DNA of 64,000 nt from Lysinibacillus louembei (GCF_033880585.1 NZ_CP137624.1:3073501-3137500), one strand, 5' to 3'. Positions 26,520-35,185 are shown, numbered from the stretch's first letter. Notes: a model not told the origin generated them from the sequence alone. A program made the numbers and translations.

Positions 26520-26957
26520 TTATTTAATTTTCTCTGCTAGCTCTAAAATAATTCCCTCTGGACCGCGGACGTAGCATAGCTTATAGCTTTCTTCATATTG
26601 CTGTATCTCACTAAAAATTTCCGTACCCTTCAGTTTCAGCTTTGCTATAATTGCTTCGATATCTTCAACAGCAAAGCAAATATGTCGAATACCTAGTGTA
26701 TTGGCAGAAGATTGTTGAATGCCTTGTTCGTCTGATGGTGAATGAAATTTAACTAGCTCTACCCATACTTGACCATCTGGCATCCCTAGCCCCACACATG
26801 CGGTTTTCACGTTAGGAAGTCCCACGATTGTGTCTAATTGTTCGCCTTGTAATTCCCATTCTGCTTTTACTTCAAGCCCTAAATCAACAAAAAAGGCTTT
26901 CGCCTCAGAAAGATTATGGACGTTTATGCTTACATGATCTATTCTGTTAATTTTCAT
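26520..26957 (-). CDS. VOC-family (glyoxalase-like) protein
   Basis: 145 residues forming two beta-alpha-beta-beta-beta modules of the vicinal oxygen chelate fold: INRIDHVSINVHNLSEAKAF with metal-binding His, and GIRHICFAVEDIEAIIAKLK with a second His, ending GPEGIILELAEK with the Glu ligand. The pattern is close to lactoylglutathione lyase/methylmalonyl-CoA epimerase-like proteins, but the substrate is unknown. Site GGAGGCATGGAAT precedes the ATG. Monocistronic. Confidence 0.82.
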   Translation of the reverse strand: MKINRIDHVSINVHNLSEAKAFFVDLGLEVKAEWELQGEQLDTIVGLPNVKTACVGLGMPDGQVWVELVKFHSPSDEQGIQQSSANTLGIRHICFAVEDIEAIIAKLKLKGTEIFSEIQQYEESYKLCYVRGPEGIILELAEKIK

Positions 26958-27021
26958 ATTCCATGCCTCCTATTGTGTCATTCTAATTCGCTGAAAACTA
27001 GAAAATATCCTTCTAACAGAA

Positions 27022-27051
27022 AAATGTTAGACTAAAAGCCTAACATTTTCA
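27022..27051. terminator. Terminator after the ABC operon
   Basis: AAATGTTAG...CTAACATTT between the operon end (27063) and the VOC gene. Confidence 0.75.
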
Positions 27052-27062
27052 CAATCATTAAA

Positions 27063-27971
27063 TTACGCCGTCACATCACGCTTCATAAACGACCAGTAGC
27101 TCGCCACGATGAAAAGTATCGCGTAGACTGCTAATACTGCAAGTGAAAATGACATCGTCACACCAGGCAGTATATGCTGACCGCCCTGTGCATATTGCGT
27201 TAAGCCTGTATGCGCAAGCCATATATATTTTGTAAACCAATATTGGCTAAGCAGCATGACGACCATGCTACCTGTAAATGATAAAAACATCGTTAACCCA
27301 ATCGCCAATGCACTTGAACGGAACACTGAGCCAATTAAAAAGGCAAAAAGAATCGACATCGCAAAATCTCCTAATGATAATGCTGCGAATTCTATTAAAT
27401 TCCCCCATACATCAGCTTCTTGCACCTGCCCATTGACAACCTCTAACACCGTTCCATTACTACTTGAGAATAAAATAAGTCCAACGATTCCTGCTAACGC
27501 AAAATTCACAGCTAGCATAAAAAAGCCGTAGAGGAAGGTCGTAACAAGCTTCGATGTTAAAATTTTCGCGCGCGAAGCTGGACGTGTCAGCAGCATTTTA
27601 ATTGTGCCTGTTGAAAATTCACTCGATACGATGCTTGCTCCAACAATGACTGCAAACAGTGTCACAAACATTATAAGCTGTGCACTGAAATCTAGAAAGC
27701 TCACAGCAGTCATGCCATTTGGTGGAGCAATATCATGTACTAATCGGTGTTCAGCAATCATCACTTGCTCCTGTGAATATGCATCCTCTTCCTTAGAAAG
27801 CTGTTCGATTTTTTCTTTTTCTACAACATGCCAATCGCGCGGGTCGGTTTCTTCATAATATTTATTCAGCCCTCCAACACCAACGATCGCTACAACTAAA
27901 ATACCTAGCATCACCCATGTTGCTTTTTGATGCCATAATTTCATCCATTCATTTTGTATGAGCTTCAGCAA
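27063..27971 (-). CDS. ABC-2 type transporter permease
   Basis: 302-residue membrane protein with six hydrophobic segments, starting LKLIQNEWMKLWHQKATWVM, the typical opening of ABC-2 permeases of the YtrC/NatB/BcrB kind. It has the EFSTGTIKMLLTRPASRAKILTSK motif region (first part EFSTGTIKMLLTRP) that couples to the ATPase. Its start overlaps the ATPase gene by 23 bp. Last gene of the five-gene GntR-controlled operon; a role in antibiotic or envelope stress is inferred from the ytr/bcr families. Confidence 0.88.
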   Translation of the reverse strand: MLKLIQNEWMKLWHQKATWVMLGILVVAIVGVGGLNKYYEETDPRDWHVVEKEKIEQLSKEEDAYSQEQVMIAEHRLVHDIAPPNGMTAVSFLDFSAQLIMFVTLFAVIVGASIVSSEFSTGTIKMLLTRPASRAKILTSKLVTTFLYGFFMLAVNFALAGIVGLILFSSSNGTVLEVVNGQVQEADVWGNLIEFAALSLGDFAMSILFAFLIGSVFRSSALAIGLTMFLSFTGSMVVMLLSQYWFTKYIWLAHTGLTQYAQGGQHILPGVTMSFSLAVLAVYAILFIVASYWSFMKRDVTA

Positions 27972-28872
27972 TTTGCCCGCCTCCTGTCATTTCTAGGAAT
28001 TGTTCTTCCAATGTTTTTTGCTGTGGCTGTATCGCAAAAATTTGAACTTCTTGCGCCACAAGTGCGGTAACAAGCTGCGGCACTTGCTCTTTTGTTATAT
28101 GCAGCTCCAAGCCCTTTTCTTTCGCACTGTAGTCGATAGCTAATGCTTTTGCTACCTCCTGTACTTTCGTTAAAGGCTCAGCTTCCACATAATAAACTGT
28201 TTGTGCTTCATTTTGTACCTCACGTATGTCGATGAGCTGTCCATTTTGAATAATGGCGATGCGGTCACACATTAGCTCCATTTCTGACAGTAAGTGACTC
28301 GATACGAACACCGACACACCTTCCTCTGCGGCAATTTTACGTAAATATGTGCGGAATTCGCGAATCCCAGCAGGGTCTAAGCCATTCGTTGGTTCATCCA
28401 AAATTAAAAATTTCGGACGATGTAAAAGTGCCTGTGCTAGCCCTAAACGCTGGCGCATGCCTAGCGAATACGTCGATACCTTTTCATGAATGCGATTTTC
28501 CAGCCCGACCTGCTGCACAACCTCTTGAATACGTGCTTTGTCAACATTTTGGTGCATGCGTGCAAAATGCAGTAAATTTTTATAGCCTGACATATATTTA
28601 TACATTTCAGGATTTTCTACGATAACGCCTACTTTGCTGATTGCTTCCTCATAATGCTCTTTTAAAGACTGCCCTTCAATTAAAATCTCACCTTCTGTTG
28701 GGTGCATTAACCCCGTCATCATACGGATTGTTGTCGTTTTACCCGCACCATTTGGTCCTAAAAAGCCTGTAATTTGCCCTGGATATAAGTCTAATTGAAG
28801 ATTATCAATTAGCTTTTTCCCGCGAATCACTTTCGTCAAATTGCGTAGCTGTACAATTGGCTGTTGTGCCAT
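27949..28872 (-). CDS. ABC transporter ATP-binding protein
   Basis: 307 residues: Walker A GPNGAGKTTTIRMM, signature YSLGMRQRLGLAQ, Walker B FLILDEPTNGLDP and H-loop VSSHLL, followed by a ~85-residue C-terminal domain as in BcrA/drug-export ATPases. It is the likely partner of the permease encoded downstream with a 23-bp overlap. Just one base separates it from the upstream second ATPase gene. Confidence 0.92.
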   Translation of the reverse strand: MAQQPIVQLRNLTKVIRGKKLIDNLQLDLYPGQITGFLGPNGAGKTTTIRMMTGLMHPTEGEILIEGQSLKEHYEEAISKVGVIVENPEMYKYMSGYKNLLHFARMHQNVDKARIQEVVQQVGLENRIHEKVSTYSLGMRQRLGLAQALLHRPKFLILDEPTNGLDPAGIREFRTYLRKIAAEEGVSVFVSSHLLSEMELMCDRIAIIQNGQLIDIREVQNEAQTVYYVEAEPLTKVQEVAKALAIDYSAKEKGLELHITKEQVPQLVTALVAQEVQIFAIQPQQKTLEEQFLEMTGGGQIAEAHTK

Positions 28873-28873
28873 G

Positions 28874-29563
28874 TTATTTCATCCTCTCTTTCATCCACTC
28901 GACTGCATTTTGGTTGTGCTCATCTCGTATCATTTCAAGCTGCCCTTGTGCTGCGATATGCCCATCGCGCAGCAGTAATACCTCATCTAAAATTGGCTCG
29001 ACCTCGTACAATTCATGTGTTGATAATAAAATTGTTTGCGTTTCCATGTCCGTAAATTGAATTAGCCCTTTCAGCAATGACTCTTTCACGAGTGGGTCTA
29101 AGCCTGCAAATGGTTCATCCATGACATAGAGGGGTACTTCACGCCCTAAGGTGGCCGCCATCTTCACACGCCCACGCTGTCCCTTCGATAGCTGACGCAA
29201 TTTTCGTCCACGTTCAATTTCTAAAAACTCGCCAATGATATTCGCCTTGTCATAGGAAAAATCCGCAAACTGCGTTTCATAAAAACGGAATAACTGCTCT
29301 GCTGTATAAAAATCATAAAATAAATCGGTATCAGGTAAAAAGGCAATTTGGCTCGCACTTCTCCGTGTTACAGGTGCCCCGTTAAGCAAAATCTGCCCTT
29401 CTGTCGGTTGTAAAATACCTGTTATTAATTGCAATAACGTCGATTTCCCGCTGCCATTTTCCCCGACAAGTCCAATCATTTGCCCTTGAGCAATATTCAG
29501 TGAAAGCTGCTGTAAAACGGGCTTACGCACATAGGAAAACGTCACATTTTGTAGCTGTAGCAT
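28874..29563 (-). CDS. ABC transporter ATP-binding protein (YtrB-like)
   Basis: 229 residues with Walker A GENGSGKSTLLQL, a somewhat divergent signature RQLSKGQRGRVKMAATL, Walker B VPLYVMDEPFAGLDP and H-loop LSTHEL. This compact ATPase, next to a short GntR regulator, is the arrangement of ytrA-ytrB. It may pair with the permease at 29919-30695. Its ATG shares a base with the regulator's stop. Confidence 0.9.
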   Translation of the reverse strand: MLQLQNVTFSYVRKPVLQQLSLNIAQGQMIGLVGENGSGKSTLLQLITGILQPTEGQILLNGAPVTRRSASQIAFLPDTDLFYDFYTAEQLFRFYETQFADFSYDKANIIGEFLEIERGRKLRQLSKGQRGRVKMAATLGREVPLYVMDEPFAGLDPLVKESLLKGLIQFTDMETQTILLSTHELYEVEPILDEVLLLRDGHIAAQGQLEMIRDEHNQNAVEWMKERMK

Positions 29564-29922
29564 CAGGCTTTCCCCCTTTGCTGTAACACTTGAAGCATTT
29601 CCTCTTGCGAAAAGCCGAGCGCCTCAATCGATGACAAAAAATGATCTGCAAGCTGCGCCTTCATTTCATCACGTAGCTGATGAATGCGCGCTTCATCCAT
29701 CGTAATAAATGTCCCTTGTCCTCTTTTCGTTTCCGTTAATTGCATCAGCTCCAGCTCCTTATAGACACGTTGTACCGTATTGACATTCACACCACTCTCG
29801 ACAGCGTACTCCCGCACGGAAGGTAACTTATCACCTAAACGCAAATGCCCCTTAATAATTTCCCCACAAATTCGATCCACCAGCTGACTATAAATCGGTT
29901 TATCGCGCGTAAAATCTGTCAT
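29563..29922 (-). CDS. GntR-family regulator, YtrA type
   Basis: 119 residues: winged HTH (PIYSQLVDRICGEIIKGHLR, DKLPSVREYAVESGVNVNTV, QRVYKELELMQLTETKRGQG) and a short C-terminal helix region instead of a full effector domain, which defines the YtrA subfamily. These repress ABC exporter operons and are often relieved by cell-wall antibiotics. The start at 29922 overlaps the upstream permease stop (ATGA). The probable operator is the palindrome at 30715-30736 in front of the operon. Confidence 0.9.
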   Translation of the reverse strand: MTDFTRDKPIYSQLVDRICGEIIKGHLRLGDKLPSVREYAVESGVNVNTVQRVYKELELMQLTETKRGQGTFITMDEARIHQLRDEMKAQLADHFLSSIEALGFSQEEMLQVLQQRGKA

Positions 29923-30695
29923 GATCGCGATACCACCTTTTCCAGCCATTTGGCACTAACAAGAAAGCATGCTATCAGCAGACAGATATAAAACAGCTCC
30001 TGCACGATATACATCGACCCGATCAATATAAACATCGAATCATCTGTCGGCTGCAAGTATCGCTCCAACGGCTCTAATGAAACATAGCCATGATGGAAAA
30101 GTACCTGAAACAAGGCGCTCTCCTCAAACTTCGCCATGATAAAAAGCATCAATGCCACTAGTGGAACGGTCACAGCAATAGCAAATCTCCCGATATAACA
30201 CTGCATCTGCAAATATAAGCTATAAAATATTTGAATAAAAACTAACAGAAAGATTTGCCACCCCAATACAATTACGCTCATCGCTATACTTGCTACAACA
30301 ACCTGTGCCATTGACCAGCCAAAATACGTAGAAACGAGGCTCAACCCAATCAACAAAACAGTCAACGTAAAGACAGCAGACACACACCAATTAAACAGCA
30401 TTTTAGCGCCAACAAGCTGATAAATCGATTGTGGTGAATGTAACCACATCTCCTTGCGCCTTACATCGGCCTTCAAGCTCATCATCAACTGCATCACTAC
30501 ACCCATTGTTGCTAACACAAGCCCTAACAACATAAGGGAAAAAACTACCTGCTCAGGTGGTATCGTCATCTCCATGTTTTTATCAATCAAATAGGGTACA
30601 ACAAACATCAATAACAGACTTAGCACAAACATCACAAAAATCTGCACCCGATAAACAGTCCATTCTTTCTGCATCAAAGCGAAAAAACTTTTCAT
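29919..30695 (-). CDS. ABC-2-type membrane protein, first gene of the operon
   Basis: 258 residues with six to seven transmembrane segments. It starts FFALMQKEWTVYRVQIFVMF, typical of ABC-2 permease-like proteins, and has a cytoplasmic loop KADVRRKEMWLHSPQSIYQL. The family is not named with certainty. It is unusual that the permease gene precedes the regulator. GAGGTGATGGA lies before the ATG. Confidence 0.8.
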   Translation of the reverse strand: MKSFFALMQKEWTVYRVQIFVMFVLSLLLMFVVPYLIDKNMEMTIPPEQVVFSLMLLGLVLATMGVVMQLMMSLKADVRRKEMWLHSPQSIYQLVGAKMLFNWCVSAVFTLTVLLIGLSLVSTYFGWSMAQVVVASIAMSVIVLGWQIFLLVFIQIFYSLYLQMQCYIGRFAIAVTVPLVALMLFIMAKFEESALFQVLFHHGYVSLEPLERYLQPTDDSMFILIGSMYIVQELFYICLLIACFLVSAKWLEKVVSRS

Positions 30696-30714
30696 TCCAT
30701 CACCTCGCGTTCTA

Positions 30715-30736
30715 GTGTAATAGTTAAATAGTACAC
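30715..30736. promoter_or_regulatory. Probable GntR/YtrA operator
   Basis: Palindrome GTGTAATAGTTAAATAGTAC plus AC; arms GTGTA-n-TA and TA-n-TACAC are symmetric about the centre. Located 20 bp upstream of the operon's first ATG, where a YtrA-type repressor would bind. Binding by the GntR protein at 29563-29922 is inferred. Confidence 0.65.
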
Positions 30737-30800
30737 AGAGATTATAAAAAATGCAACCTTTATTTGGTTAATCATTAAAATTAATGATGCGCAGGCTTGA

Positions 30801-30875
30801 CTATTTGAGCGATTTTGCTAGCTATTTGATCACTTTTCTCTTTTATTTGATCACTTTCCCCTCTTATTTTTCTCC
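30801..30875 (+). repeat. 21-bp tandem repeat, about 3.5 units
   Basis: Units start at exactly 30801, 30822, 30843 and 30864: CTATTTGAGCGATTTTGC, CTATTTGATCACTTTTCT, TTATTTGATCACTTTCCC and a partial TTATTTTTCTCC. The conserved core is TATTTGATCACTTT. No gene covers it. The rest of the 30737-31042 gap holds a hairpin at 30889-30925 and nothing else I recognise. Confidence 0.6.
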
Positions 30876-30888
30876 GACATGTAAAAAA

Positions 30889-30925
30889 CAAGGTAAATGC
30901 ACCTTCAATCGCACAGTTACCTTGC
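30889..30925 (+). terminator. Hairpin, possible terminator
   Basis: CAAGGTAA...TTACCTTG with an inner TGC/GCA pair, followed by CCCTTTT. Confidence 0.5.
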
Positions 30926-31007
30926 CCTTTTATCCTTGATTCAAAGCGATATAAAAATGCGCTCTTATAACAGTTATTTCCTATTCATTCGTTTTTCAAA
31001 AGGAAAA

Positions 31008-31037
31008 AGAGTAACAGGTACATTCCCCTGCTACTCT
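31008..31037 (-). terminator. Terminator of the 40-residue gene
   Basis: AGAGTAACAGG...CCTGCTACTCT just downstream of the stop at 31043. Confidence 0.75.
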
Positions 31038-31042
31038 TTTAC

Positions 31043-31165
31043 TTATTTCATGTATGATAATACTGCGTTTTTGCTGAAGCGTTGTAATGCTTGCATTGCC
31101 TCGTCTTTGTTAGTGTACTCAAAAATACGAACGTTCTGTTGCTCAAATACTGTAATTACCCACAT
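31043..31165 (-). CDS. Small 40-residue protein
   Basis: Encoded protein starts MWVITVFEQQNVRIFEYTNK and continues DEAMQALQRFSKNAVLSYMK. The ATG at 31165 has GGAGGCTTTTCAT directly upstream and a terminator follows, so this is very probably a real gene. The pattern (short beta strands followed by an amphipathic helix, with E-A-x-x-A-L) resembles small conserved Bacillales proteins of unknown function. Confidence 0.75.
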   Translation of the reverse strand: MWVITVFEQQNVRIFEYTNKDEAMQALQRFSKNAVLSYMK

Positions 31166-31309
31166 ATGAAAAGCCTCCATTCAGTTCATTTTAGTATTAT
31201 AACAGATAAATAAAATATAATCTGTTTTATAACAATTTCTTAATTCATATTCTACACCTTTTTCAAAAAAAGAAAAGCCTCTTTTTTTAATTTCACAAAT
31301 TGTTCAAAA

Positions 31310-31342
31310 AAATAGCTGCAGGAAAGCGCTCCTACAGCTACT
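31310..31342 (-). terminator. Terminator after dfrA
   Basis: AGCTGCAGGA...TCCTACAGCT four bases after the stop of dfrA. Confidence 0.6.
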
Positions 31343-31345
31343 CGA

Positions 31346-31816
31346 TTATTTTTCATAAATACAATACTTGAAGAAATAACCTTCCTTCGCTTGTACTGGC
31401 TCACGTTCACTCACAAGCTGCCAGCCCTCATATGCAGGGAAATATGTATCACCCTCAAATGCATAATCAATCTCAGTAATGTATAAACGATCCGCTAGCG
31501 CTAATGCCAGCTTAAAAATTTGTTCGCCACCAATTACCATAATTTCAGGCTCGTCCTGAACCAATGCTAATGCCTCCTCTAAGCTTCCCACTACTTCAAT
31601 ATTGTCTGCCACATATGCCGCATTGCGTGTAATCACAATATTGCGTCTTCCTGGTAGTGCTTTGCCAATGGATTCAAATGTTTTGCGTCCCATAATGACA
31701 GGTTTGCCCATTGTCATTTCCTTAAAATACTTTAAATCTCCTGGTAAATGCCAAGGCATCTCGTTTTTATAGCCAATTACTCGATTTTTATCATGTGCTA
31801 CGATTAATGAAATCAT
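31346..31816 (-). CDS. dfrA: Dihydrofolate reductase
   Basis: Reduces dihydrofolate to tetrahydrofolate with NADPH, supplying one-carbon units and closing the cycle with thymidylate synthase. 156 residues: IVAHDKNRVIGYKNEMPWHL (substrate and Met20 loop), FKEMTMGKPVIMGRKTFESI, LPGRRNIVITRN and VIGGEQIFKLAL. Normally thyA lies next to dfrA; here 6 kb of spore-surface genes and array D separate them. AGGAGGGGTCTAA precedes the ATG. Confidence 0.96.
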   Translation of the reverse strand: MISLIVAHDKNRVIGYKNEMPWHLPGDLKYFKEMTMGKPVIMGRKTFESIGKALPGRRNIVITRNAAYVADNIEVVGSLEEALALVQDEPEIMVIGGEQIFKLALALADRLYITEIDYAFEGDTYFPAYEGWQLVSEREPVQAKEGYFFKYCIYEK

Positions 31817-32054
31817 TTAGACCCCTCCTATTTATAAGCATATACTGAAAAAATGCAGACAGCAATAATAGCCATGCAGAAAGTGGCTCATTTGCCTACT
31901 TTCCACACAGCTTTGCCAAACTTATCTCGTATTAACGGACAGTAGGTTTAGGAGCAAATCTTTTCTGCGACGAGTAACCGCAGGAGCAAGATGCCTATTT
32001 CAAGACTTGAGAAAATGAAAAGGATAGACGATCACTGTCCATTAGTGAAAGCTA

Positions 32055-32093
32055 GCAATCAGTAGGGGATGAGGATTCTCCCCTACTGATTGC
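32055..32093. terminator. Strong terminator
   Basis: GCAATCAGTAGGGG...CCCCTACTGATTGC, a 14-bp perfect stem, downstream of the spore-surface gene stop at 32103. The rest of the 31817-32054 gap shows no gene. Confidence 0.85.
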
Positions 32094-32102
32094 AGTTTCA
32101 TT

Positions 32103-32780
32103 TTATGCGATATTTAAACCAGCACTTGCTGTACCTGTAATAATAGCCGCATCTAATAATGCACCAGTGCCTGATGCTGTAAATACCATAATTAATGTGT
32201 CACCTGCTGCTACTGGAATTGACGGTAATGTTGCAGTTCCTTGTACTGTTTGTGCTAATGCAATAGGACCTGTTAAATCTGGGCTCAAATCAACCGTTGC
32301 ACCAACTAATTCTGTATACGTTGTGCTACCTGCTGGTGCGCGATACACTTGTGCATTCACTGTGTAGCTACCTAACGCAACTAAAACCGTTGCTGTAAAC
32401 GATGCAGAAATCGCTGTTAATGTACCTGCGCGTGGTACTGAGAATGCCTCTGTTACAGGTAATGCAAGTGTTCCAAGTGGTAAGGTAATCGCACCACCTA
32501 ATATAGAAACACCTGGCACAGACGTACCAAAGCCTACCAAGCTTCCTGTTCCAACTAAACCACCTACAAGTGTAGTTAAAACTGCTGGTATTGTACCAGA
32601 AGAAAATGGAATAATTGATCCACCTGTCACACCGTTACCTGGTGGCGTTACGATACAAGCCTGATCAATCGCTTGGAACGGTCCGCTAGATGTACAATTC
32701 GCAGAACCTGAACGTCCGCATGAACCGCCACCTCCCGAACAACCGCACCCGCTATGCTGTCTGAAATATTTATTTGTCAT
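32103..32780 (-). CDS. Putative exosporium/spore-surface protein (BclA-C-like domain)
   Basis: 225 residues. A short N-terminal part with Gly/Cys/Ser-rich sequence (HSGCGCSGGGGSCGRSG) precedes a ~150-residue hydrophobic beta domain (IPFSSGTIPAVLTTLVGGLV, GAITLPLGTLALPVTEAFSV, GTATLPSIPVAAGDTLIMVF). That domain resembles the C-terminal exosporium glycoprotein domain of BclA/BclB proteins but without a collagen-like GXT region. The start at 32780 has AAAGGAGGTGGAACA. It is probably a spore outer-layer protein; the role is inferred from sequence style and from the neighbouring genes. Confidence 0.7.
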   Translation of the reverse strand: MTNKYFRQHSGCGCSGGGGSCGRSGSANCTSSGPFQAIDQACIVTPPGNGVTGGSIIPFSSGTIPAVLTTLVGGLVGTGSLVGFGTSVPGVSILGGAITLPLGTLALPVTEAFSVPRAGTLTAISASFTATVLVALGSYTVNAQVYRAPAGSTTYTELVGATVDLSPDLTGPIALAQTVQGTATLPSIPVAAGDTLIMVFTASGTGALLDAAIITGTASAGLNIA

Positions 32781-32863
32781 TGTTCCACCTCCTTTCGTCT
32801 TTATCCTATTCACGGATAGAAAGGAGTGAAGGGCTAACAACTAAACGAGCAAGATGTTTTCTT

Positions 32864-34219
32864 TTATCTTTTTCGTCTAAAGAAATTCCAAAACGACGCA
32901 TACTTCTCCTTTTTAGGTGCTTCATCATCGTTTTGTGCTTCTTGGATGTTAGGTGTTTCTAGCTGTTCCACTATGCTCGGTTCAAGCTGATGTATAGGAG
33001 ATTCGAGTTGTACTGAAATAAAGGCTGGCTCTTCCCTTTGTGTAGGTTCTTCTTGGATTGGGAATTGTTGCTCTATTTGTTGAGGTTCTTCGTGTGTTGT
33101 AAGCTGCTGTTCGACTTGTTGCAATTCTTCCTCTGTTGGAGGTTGCTGTTCTACCTGTTGCGATTCTCCTTCGATTACAGGCTGCTGTTCGGTTTCTTTC
33201 GGCTCTTCCTCTATTGAATTTTGCCGCTCTATTTGGTGTGGTTCTTCTACAATTGAAAGCTGTTGTTCTATTTGCTTTGGCTCTTCTTCAATTGAAGGCT
33301 GCTGTTCTGTTTGTTGTGGCTCTTCTTCGATTGCAGGCTGTTGCTCTGTTGAAAACTGCTCCTCTATTTGCTGTGCCTCTTCTTCAATTGAAAGCTGCTG
33401 TTCTATTTGCTGCGATTCTTCTTCGATTACAGACTGCTGTTCTATTTCCTTAGACTCTTGCACTGTTGAAAGCTGCTCCTCTATTTGCTTTGGTTCTTCT
33501 TCAATTGAAGACTGCTGTTCTATTGACCTCGGTTCTTCCACGATTACTGGCTGTTCCTCTAGTTGTTCCAGTGCTGTATTATATGAAGTTTGTTGTTCCA
33601 TTTTTTGAGGTGCTTGTTGCTCCATATTTGTCGTTATTGGTGCTATAGTATTTTGCTTCACTACTTCATTTACTAGTGCGTTTGGGGTAACCATAGATGG
33701 CTGAACAAGCACTTGTGCATTCGTCTTTTCCGTTAGTAGCATATTGGCATAGGTGTTTGTATGAATTTTATGGTATGACCCACTATGCAAGGTGTTTGAC
33801 TGCTCATGGATTGATTGGAAGTAGCTTTCGTTAAAATGCTTTGTGCCAAATGCATTGCCCTCTTCATATTGGATGAGTGGTTCTTCTATTTTATTTTCTT
33901 CTGCAGCTTGTATCGGCTGCAGGATTTTTTGCAATTGGCTGAAAGAAAGCTCCTGTGAAGCATCTATCACTTGGCATGGTGGCGCTTCCTGCTCCGCTTT
34001 CGTTAATTCCATAAAGCTCGATACTTTTCTTTCTACAGGCGGTTGTTTTTTGTCTATTTGTGGTAACTGATTTTTCAAACGCTCGATGCGTTGTTTCATT
34101 TCTAAAATCTCTTCCTTTGTATTGCTATTTTGCACTTTCGTTAGCTTTTCCTTGCATTCGGCAATTTGCGAATGTAATGTCTCAAATTGCCGTTTTGAAT
34201 GGCGATTCGTATCGCTCAT
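32864..34219 (-). CDS. Glu/Gln-rich tandem-repeat protein
   Basis: 451-residue, strongly acidic, low-complexity protein of unknown function. Residues 1-65 are a predicted coiled coil (LHSQIAECKEKLTKVQ, KQRIERLKNQL). About residues 220-405 hold some 13 copies of a 13-residue unit of the type IEEEPKQIEQQLS, and the C-terminus ends basic (FWNFFRRKR). There is no signal peptide. It lies between two spore-surface-like genes and is probably a spore coat or exosporium scaffold, by context. AAAGGAGGGATATTC precedes the ATG. The DNA repeats make copy-number changes likely. Confidence 0.72.
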   Translation of the reverse strand: MSDTNRHSKRQFETLHSQIAECKEKLTKVQNSNTKEEILEMKQRIERLKNQLPQIDKKQPPVERKVSSFMELTKAEQEAPPCQVIDASQELSFSQLQKILQPIQAAEENKIEEPLIQYEEGNAFGTKHFNESYFQSIHEQSNTLHSGSYHKIHTNTYANMLLTEKTNAQVLVQPSMVTPNALVNEVVKQNTIAPITTNMEQQAPQKMEQQTSYNTALEQLEEQPVIVEEPRSIEQQSSIEEEPKQIEEQLSTVQESKEIEQQSVIEEESQQIEQQLSIEEEAQQIEEQFSTEQQPAIEEEPQQTEQQPSIEEEPKQIEQQLSIVEEPHQIERQNSIEEEPKETEQQPVIEGESQQVEQQPPTEEELQQVEQQLTTHEEPQQIEQQFPIQEEPTQREEPAFISVQLESPIHQLEPSIVEQLETPNIQEAQNDDEAPKKEKYASFWNFFRRKR

Positions 34220-34412
34220 GAATATCCCTCCTTTCTATTCATAACATAGTTTATTTTGTTTCAGCGAGTGTGTCACAGATTTTGAAGAGGAGTTTTGGAG
34301 CGCAAGCGAAAAAATCTAACCAGCAATGTGCTGAATTGCAATATTTTTTAAACAGAATAGCGCAAAATTAGAGAGCCTATTCTCTCTGCCTATATACGTT
34401 TAGCGTCACGTC

Positions 34413-34421
34413 ATATGATAC
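34413..34421 (+). promoter_or_regulatory. Possible sigma-K type -10 box
   Basis: CATATGATA matches the CATAnnnTA -10 consensus of mother-cell sigma-K promoters, 39 bp upstream of the 34460 start. The AC of the -35 region is only 14 bp upstream, which is short, so this is tentative. Confidence 0.3.
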
Positions 34422-34459
34422 AAACGAAAGAAAAACTTTTATGGAGGTGTCAACAAAAC

Positions 34460-35113
34460 ATGCAAGAAAATAAGACATCGCAGGTACGCGAGTTAATATG
34501 CATTAATGTCGACAAGGTATATGATTGGATTATGAAGGAACTTACTTTTGAGCTTACGCCTCAAGGAGCTGTTTCGTTCCCAACATTGCCACCAACTGTC
34601 GATTTAACAAATGCATCTATTCAATGTAATGTCGTGCCAGCGCCAACGAATCCTGTTGTTATTTTGAATCGTGAAAATCGCTGCTTTACAATGGGTGGCA
34701 AAAACGTTACGATGCAGCAATTAACGATTCAGAAAAATTTTGTGGTAACAATTGCTGTAAGAACGGCAAACTGTGTTGTTTATGAAAGTGCGCCATTTAA
34801 CATTTCACGCTGTGAGCAAATTACATTATGTGCACCACAAGGGACAGATGTTTCTGTTACGTACACAGATTTAGATTGCTTCGTGTGTTCAACAGGCGCT
34901 ATTACACCTGATTTCCCACCAGGTGGTACGCCAACAATTACATTCTCAAACTTATCGATTACAGTAAGCGTGTGTCAAAGCATTCAATCGACATTCCCAG
35001 TGACGGTTGAATTTTTAGCAGAATACTGCGAGCCACGCGCAGATATCGTAACAGGCTGTTCACAAGCAGCACGTCCGCAAAAATGCGGAAATATTTTCCC
35101 AAGCAGCTGCTAA
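34460..35113 (+). CDS. Cys-containing spore-surface-type protein
   Basis: 217 residues, not named with certainty. It has an N-terminal SQVRELICINVDKVYDWIMK segment that recurs in Bacillales spore-coat-like proteins, a central beta-rich region (NREN, MGGKNVTMQQLTIQKNF) and Cys spaced through the chain, ending ARPQKCGNIFPSSC. No signal peptide. The ATG at 34460 is selected for GGAGGTGTCAACAAAAC; the earlier in-frame ATG has no site. It begins a plus-strand group of four genes. An outer spore-layer role is inferred from Cys pattern and context. Confidence 0.7.
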   Translation: MQENKTSQVRELICINVDKVYDWIMKELTFELTPQGAVSFPTLPPTVDLTNASIQCNVVPAPTNPVVILNRENRCFTMGGKNVTMQQLTIQKNFVVTIAVRTANCVVYESAPFNISRCEQITLCAPQGTDVSVTYTDLDCFVCSTGAITPDFPPGGTPTITFSNLSITVSVCQSIQSTFPVTVEFLAEYCEPRADIVTGCSQAARPQKCGNIFPSSC

Positions 35114-35185
35114 TCATAGAGATAACAGCATATTGTAAAGAGAGGCTCGCCCTCTCTTTCTTTCTTTTTTAAAGGAGGCACACCG

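Noticed and set aside
31940-32040. Structured RNA or T-box-like element in the gap before dfrA
   Set aside because: GGAGCAAATCTTTTCTGCG and CCGCAGGAGCAAGATG look repeat-like, but no T-box or known riboswitch core is present.
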